Source: a bacterium (GTDB lineage: Bacteria; Vulcanimicrobiota; JABDET01). Taken from it: DNA of 64,000 nucleotides. Of the stretch, positions 59,931 through 64,000 are shown piece after piece. The notes under the pieces were generated by a model. The model worked only from the letters and a program-made list of their open reading frames with translations, had not been told where the DNA came from and ran no database searches. Position numbers and translations under genes: made by a program. Every line of letters starts with the position of its first letter. Position 1 is the first letter of the stretch. The stretch covers positions 19,634-83,633 of the forward strand of contig JAJYZB010000004.1 of assembly GCA_021800275.1 (NCBI GenBank), read 5' to 3'.

Positions 59931-61769
59931 TCAGCGTGAAGGAAGGTTAACCTTCAAAGCAAGCTCTTCAAGCTGATTCTCAGGAACTTCTACAGGGGCG
60001 CCTAACATCAAATCTTGAGCCGATTGATTTTTAGGAAAAGCAATCACTTCACGAATCGAATCAGCTCCAGCAAGAATCATAACCAGACGATCTATGCCAG
60101 GAGCAATCCCCCCATGAGGCGGAGCGCCATACTGGAACGCATCCAGCAGAAATCCAAATTTTTCGTACGCCTGTTTCAGGGTTAGTCCGATTAATTCAAA
60201 GATTTTTTCCTGGAGAGGCCTCTGATGAATGCGAATGCTACCGCTGGCGATCTCGTAACCATTCAATACTAGATCATAAGCATTAGCTCTGCATTCCAGG
60301 GGCTTTAAATCCAGCAGCGCAATGTCTTCAGGGAGTGGAGATGTAAAAGGATGATGAGCAGGATCTAATCTTTTTTCTTCTTCATTCCAGAAAAACATTG
60401 GAAAATCCACAATCCAGGAAAAGTGGAATTTTCTTTCTTCTTTTGGAATGAGGCTCACTCTTTCTGCCAGTTCTATCCTCAATTTTCCAAGAGCTTCCAG
60501 GGAGCGATCTTTTTCGCCGGATACTAGAAAAGTAACGTCTCCTGTTTCAGGGTTAAGTTTTTCAACAAGTTTTTCTTTTTCCCCATCTCCCACATGCTTG
60601 CCAATAGGAGAACGAAATTCTTTTTGTCCAACCCATAAAAGATACGTCAGTTCTTTAACACCTTTAAGTTTCCACTGCTCAAGAAGCAGGTCTAATTTAC
60701 TTCGGGATGTAAACTCTTTTGCCCCGTCCTTCAGGTGAATTCCATTAATCACCCCTTTAGAACCAAGAACATCCTGATAAACTTTAAAATTTGTTTTTGA
60801 AAAGCAGTCTGCAAAATCTTGAATCTGAAGACCAAATCTTAAATCCGGTTTGTCGGTCCCATATTTCTGGATGGATTCAGCATAGGTTAATCTTGGGAAT
60901 GGAATCGGAAGTTCCTGGTTTAATACAGTTTTAAGCACGTATTGGAACAAGCGTTCAATGACTAAAAAAATATCTTCCCTGGTAATAAAAGACATTTCTA
61001 AATCCAACTGGGTGAACTCGGGTTGGCGGTCAGATCTCAAATCTTCATCTCTCATGCAGCGCGCGATTTGAAAATATTTCTCAAATCCAGCCACCATCAA
61101 AAGCTGCTTGAACAACTGAGGAGACTGAGGCAGAGCATAAAATTTTCCGCGGTGTATTCTGCTTGGAACCAGGTAGTCTCTTGCTCCTTCAGGGGTCGTT
61201 CGAATCAACATAGGAGTTTCGACTTCTAAAAACCCTTCTCGATCTAAAAAATCACGAATCACTTTTACTATTTTGTGCCTTAATTTCAAATTCTCAAACA
61301 TTTTTTTCCTGCGAAGATCCAAATAGCGGTATTTTAACCTCATTTCCTCTCCTGGAAGGAGCTTTTCTCCTTCTTCATCCAGGCGAGAGATAGGTAAATT
61401 AGAAGAACAGGGGTTCAAAATTTCAAACTCTTCGCAAATAATTTCGATCTCTCCCGTTTTAATCTGATCCGTGATAAATTTCTGATTCTTCGTTTCATCA
61501 GAGCGTTCAGAAACTTTGCCTTTTATCGAAACAACATATTCGCGGGACAATTCCTGGGCTTTTTTATGGAGTTCGGGATAGATTTGAGAATTAAAAACAA
61601 TCTGAGTGATCCCTTCTCTATCTCTCAAATCAATAAAAAGTACCCCTCCTAAGTCCCGTCTGCGGTGAACCCATCCCTGAAGAACAACAATTTCACCTTT
61701 GTTTTCTAGAGAAAGCTCACCACAGGAGTGAGTTTTCCTAACGGTGGAACCAGATCGGATCACGATCAT
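59931..61769 (-). CDS. aspS: Aspartyl-tRNA synthetase, bacterial type
   Basis: The frame extends to 61823, but I prefer ATG at 61769 (GTG at 61763 is also possible); the usual N-terminus RTHSCGEL falls just after. The ~612-residue protein has the OB-fold anticodon domain (VVLQGWVHRRRDLGGVLFIDLRDREG, in parts). Class II motifs are MRDEDLRSDRQPEFTQLDLEMSF and GGIAPGIDRLVMILAG. An insertion domain sits between them (residues ~300-430), as in bacterial AspRS. Start overlaps the TolB-like gene by 32 bases. A terminator follows. Confidence 0.95.
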   Translation of the reverse strand: MIVIRSGSTVRKTHSCGELSLENKGEIVVLQGWVHRRRDLGGVLFIDLRDREGITQIVFNSQIYPELHKKAQELSREYVVSIKGKVSERSDETKNQKFITDQIKTGEIEIICEEFEILNPCSSNLPISRLDEEGEKLLPGEEMRLKYRYLDLRRKKMFENLKLRHKIVKVIRDFLDREGFLEVETPMLIRTTPEGARDYLVPSRIHRGKFYALPQSPQLFKQLLMVAGFEKYFQIARCMRDEDLRSDRQPEFTQLDLEMSFITREDIFLVIERLFQYVLKTVLNQELPIPFPRLTYAESIQKYGTDKPDLRFGLQIQDFADCFSKTNFKVYQDVLGSKGVINGIHLKDGAKEFTSRSKLDLLLEQWKLKGVKELTYLLWVGQKEFRSPIGKHVGDGEKEKLVEKLNPETGDVTFLVSGEKDRSLEALGKLRIELAERVSLIPKEERKFHFSWIVDFPMFFWNEEEKRLDPAHHPFTSPLPEDIALLDLKPLECRANAYDLVLNGYEIASGSIRIHQRPLQEKIFELIGLTLKQAYEKFGFLLDAFQYGAPPHGGIAPGIDRLVMILAGADSIREVIAFPKNQSAQDLMLGAPVEVPENQLEELALKVNLPSR

Positions 61770-62658
61770 CTGAGCGGCCGAATGTAATCTGGCGAGAATT
61801 TTTCCCATCTCGTTTAACAACAAAAATTTTCCAGTGCTGATTATAAAATGACTTTTTTACATACCCCATATAACAAAGATGTTTGCCTCCCGGGCTGAAG
61901 GATGGCGATCCGATTGGGAGGGCCGACGATAAAATCTCTCGAACTCCTCTTTTCCCAGGATGCATGGTTTCCAATTTATACACTCCTTTTGATTTTGCAA
62001 TAAACGCGATAGAACGACTGTTAGGAGACCATGCAGGTCCTCCATCAGGAACCACGCGAAGATGAGAAACTAGTAGATTTTTCCCGGAAACATCAATGAA
62101 AGCTGGTCTCCCATGTCCCTTTTTTAGGCTCACAAAAGCGATCATTTTCCCATTCGGAGAAAAAGCGGGATGAGCAGATTTCCCCTTTATTAAAAGAAAG
62201 GGTTTGCTTCCATCTGAATTTGCTAAATAAAGTTCTGGAGCTCCGCTCTGGGTGGAAATAAAAGCCAGCTTAGTCCCATCAGGTGAAACAGAAGGAGAAT
62301 AATTCTCCCCTTTCAAATCAGTGATTTGCTGCAGTCCCTTCCCATCAGAATTCATCTCAAAAATGTTTAGAGTCCCTTTAAAGTTTGAAGTAAAATATAT
62401 CTTTTTCCCATAAGAATCCCAGGCAGGCTGTAAATTCAAAGATCCCGCATGCGGAGTTAAATTCGTGGTTTTACTCCCGCCAGGATAAATGGAAAACAGA
62501 TCTAATTTTCCCACCTTGTTAGAATCAAAAACTATCTTCTGCCCTCTGCGGGGAGCTGAAGGGGGAATCTTTACTTGAATCGGTTTTTTAGCACACCCAC
62601 AAATCAAAAGCAAACTCGTCAAAAGTAAAAATTGGCTGTTCTTTCTCATAGTTTTCAA
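61738..62658 (-). CDS. TolB-like beta-propeller lipoprotein
   Basis: TTG at 62658 lies five bases after AGGAG; ATG at 62649 is the alternative. The ~306-residue protein has a lipoprotein signal (FLLLTSLLLICGC) and a propeller with repeated TolB blades (QPAWDSYGKKIYFTS, PSVSPDGTKLAFIST, PAFSPNGKMIAFVS, PAWSPNSRSIAFIA). There is no N-terminal TolB domain, so it is a stand-alone propeller, not true TolB. It diverges from cdaA across ~90 bp and precedes aspS. Confidence 0.8.
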   Translation of the reverse strand: MKTMRKNSQFLLLTSLLLICGCAKKPIQVKIPPSAPRRGQKIVFDSNKVGKLDLFSIYPGGSKTTNLTPHAGSLNLQPAWDSYGKKIYFTSNFKGTLNIFEMNSDGKGLQQITDLKGENYSPSVSPDGTKLAFISTQSGAPELYLANSDGSKPFLLIKGKSAHPAFSPNGKMIAFVSLKKGHGRPAFIDVSGKNLLVSHLRVVPDGGPAWSPNSRSIAFIAKSKGVYKLETMHPGKRGVREILSSALPIGSPSFSPGGKHLCYMGYVKKSFYNQHWKIFVVKRDGKNSRQITFGRSDDRDPIWFHR

Positions 62659-62750
62659 ATTTTCTCCTCCCAGCAAGGGTTTCCTTCTTTCCCTTCCATG
62701 TTAATTATTTGGAAGGGTTCAAGTACCGCTTAAAAGAAATTCTGAAACAC

Positions 62751-63614
62751 ATGCTCAACTGGCTTATTTATTCTCCACATTTCATTATTTTAAACTTAAT
62801 CGATATTCTGATCGTGACTTTTTTATTTTACCAACTCCTGCTCGTCATCCAAGGAACAAGAGCTGTTCAAATTCTGCAAGGGGTTATCATCCTGCTGCTA
62901 GCCAGACTCAGCAGCGCTTACCTCCATCTTGAAACATTAAACTGGATTTTAAAATATTTAATGCTCAGCATTGCAGTTGCTCTCCCAATCGTCTTTCAGC
63001 CTGAGCTCCGTCGAGCCCTTGAACAGTTAGGCAGAGGAGGAGTAGCAAGAGCTGCTCTCCCCCGTTTAAAAAGAGAAGAAATTTCTAAATTGATTGATGA
63101 AATCACCTGGGCGGTCGTAGTCTTATCCCAAACAAAAACAGGAGCTCTCATTGTGCTTGAACGGGAATCAGGATTGGCTGACTTTATTGAAAAAGGAACC
63201 CGATTAGAAGGAGAAGTAAGCTCAAAACTGCTGCTTTCCATTTTTCTTCCCAAAAGCCCACTGCACGATGGAGCTGTTATTATTAGAGGAATGAAAATCA
63301 TGGCGGCTGGCTGCTACCTTCCCCTCTCTGATAATCCCTGGATTGACAAGAGTTTTGGAAGCAGACACAGGGCTGCTTTAGGCATCACAGAGGAAAGTGA
63401 TGCCCTGGCTGTAATTGTATCTGAAGAAACAGGAGAAATTTCCATTGCCAAAGAAGGAAAATTCATTCGAAATCTGGATGAAACCGGGATTAAAAATTTT
63501 CTTTTAACTTATCTCATGTCCCCCTCTGAAATCGCGGCAGTTCCTATTTGGAAATCGCTCTGGAAGGAGAATTACAAATCCCGTGTTCAAAGGATTTTTC
63601 AAAAAAAATCTTAG
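62751..63614 (+). CDS. cdaA: Membrane diadenylate cyclase (c-di-AMP synthase)
   Basis: ATG at 62751 (MLNWLIYSPHFIILNLIDIL) gives 287 residues, close to the CdaA family; TTG at 62709 adds 14 residues and neither has a clear ribosome site. Three membrane helices (~15-105) precede the DAC domain, with the catalytic motifs LHDGAVII and GSRHRAALGITEESDA. It makes c-di-AMP, which controls potassium uptake and cell-wall balance. The following gene encodes its usual regulator, CdaR. Confidence 0.94.
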   Translation: MLNWLIYSPHFIILNLIDILIVTFLFYQLLLVIQGTRAVQILQGVIILLLARLSSAYLHLETLNWILKYLMLSIAVALPIVFQPELRRALEQLGRGGVARAALPRLKREEISKLIDEITWAVVVLSQTKTGALIVLERESGLADFIEKGTRLEGEVSSKLLLSIFLPKSPLHDGAVIIRGMKIMAAGCYLPLSDNPWIDKSFGSRHRAALGITEESDALAVIVSEETGEISIAKEGKFIRNLDETGIKNFLLTYLMSPSEIAAVPIWKSLWKENYKSRVQRIFQKKS

Positions 63615-64000
63615 CCTAAAACTTGTAAGTTTTATTCTCGCCTTATTTTTGTGGTTTGTAGTGCATTTCGGAACTTTCAGCTCTGAGAAAGCAGAAGGGA
63701 CTAAACACCTCGAGCTGCCCCTCGTTTTCCAGAACCTCTCTTCCCAGATTCAGGTTTTAAGCGCTCCATCTGAAATTTTTGCGACAGTAGAAGGACCGCA
63801 GAAAAAACTAAATAAATTGAAATCTTCTGATTTCAAGGCATACGTAGATCTCCAGGGGAAAAATGCAGGAGATTATCAAAATCTGCCTGTGCATCTTGCA
63901 TCACCTCCAGGATTCATGATTAAACGAACAGACCCGACAAAAGTAGAAGTTGTTCTGGACACACTCATCCAAAAAAAAGTGCCTGTTATCTGGAATGCTG
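63583..64000 (+). CDS. YbbR-domain protein (CdaR-like), N-terminal part
   Basis: GTG at 63583, after GGAAGGAG, overlaps cdaA by 32 bases; 139 codons are visible and the gene runs off the window. It has an N-terminal membrane helix (LSLKLVSFILALFLWFVV) and the start of extracytoplasmic YbbR domains (ELPLVFQNLSS, VEGPQKKLNKL, VDLQGKNAGDY). YbbR proteins bind and regulate CdaA; glmM often follows but is outside. Confidence 0.9.
   Translation, partial: MFKGFFKKNLSLKLVSFILALFLWFVVHFGTFSSEKAEGTKHLELPLVFQNLSSQIQVLSAPSEIFATVEGPQKKLNKLKSSDFKAYVDLQGKNAGDYQNLPVHLASPPGFMIKRTDPTKVEVVLDTLIQKKVPVIWNA

Noticed and set aside
61770..61823. Extended N-terminus of aspS from 61823
   Set aside because: It would run deep into the end of the TolB-like gene and precede the family's usual start; it has no ribosome site.

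Overview
This is a 64 kb stretch of a bacterial chromosome, AT-rich (about 40% G+C by eye). It has two tRNA genes, no rRNA, no CRISPR array and no recognisable transposase or integrase. The cell is a diderm: it encodes an MtrB/PioB outer-membrane barrel, a TolC channel, an RND pump, many lipobox signal peptides and c-type cytochromes with CxxCH haem sites. Housekeeping genes (atp, aspS, accD, purH, dapA, rarA, mtaB, cdaA) look bacterial but carry no clear mark of a familiar phylum. An uncultured or sparsely sampled lineage is likely, and I do not assign one. GTG and TTG starts are common, and neighbouring genes are often joined by ATGA overlaps.

Layout. 1-9.5 kb (minus): pseudokinase with beta-propeller, GT-C glycosyltransferase, purH, a PAICS-like purC-purE fusion, aldo/keto reductase, surface lipoprotein, truncated secreted subtilase. 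9.7-12.2 kb (plus): dapA and a zinc-ribbon/RDD/ankyrin protein. 12.2-15.1 kb (minus): secreted propeller-phosphoesterase. 15.2-20.0 kb (plus): sugar ABC importer (binding protein and two permeases, no ATPase) and a GH15 glucoamylase-like enzyme whose stop codon lies inside a tRNA-Met gene. 20.1-31.3 kb (plus): UbiA prenyltransferase, a CuA-like cupredoxin, then a respiratory block of decahaem MtrA-like cytochrome, MtrB-like barrel, monohaem and pentahaem cytochromes, molybdopterin-family protein, four-cluster FeS protein and NrfD. 31.3-34.8 kb (minus): two unknown proteins and a YyaL-type thioredoxin-fold protein.

34.8-41.2 kb is an accessory island. It holds three type II toxin-antitoxin pairs, a broken AbiE type IV system, a secreted propeller protein, two 197-bp repeats, and three displaced copies of the 3' end of the adjacent tolC gene. 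41.2-48.7 kb (minus): a probable Cu(I)/Ag(I) RND efflux operon. 48.8-57 kb: rarA, MBL hydrolase, zinc-finger protein, tRNA-Leu(GAG), HEAT protein, accD, KaiC-like ATPase, degenerate receiver protein, mtaB. 57-59.7 kb: start of the F-ATPase operon (atpZ-I-B-E-F-H). 59.9-64 kb: aspS, a TolB-like lipoprotein, and divergent cdaA-cdaR.

Two regions stand out. The first is the porin-cytochrome plus quinone-oxidoreductase block at 21.3-31.3 kb. It could form a complete electron path between the quinone pool and the outside of the cell; direction and substrate cannot be read from sequence. The second is the toxin-antitoxin island, where tolC tails and AbiEii fragments record repeated insertion, duplication and decay between tolC and the yyaL-like gene, which may once have been neighbours.
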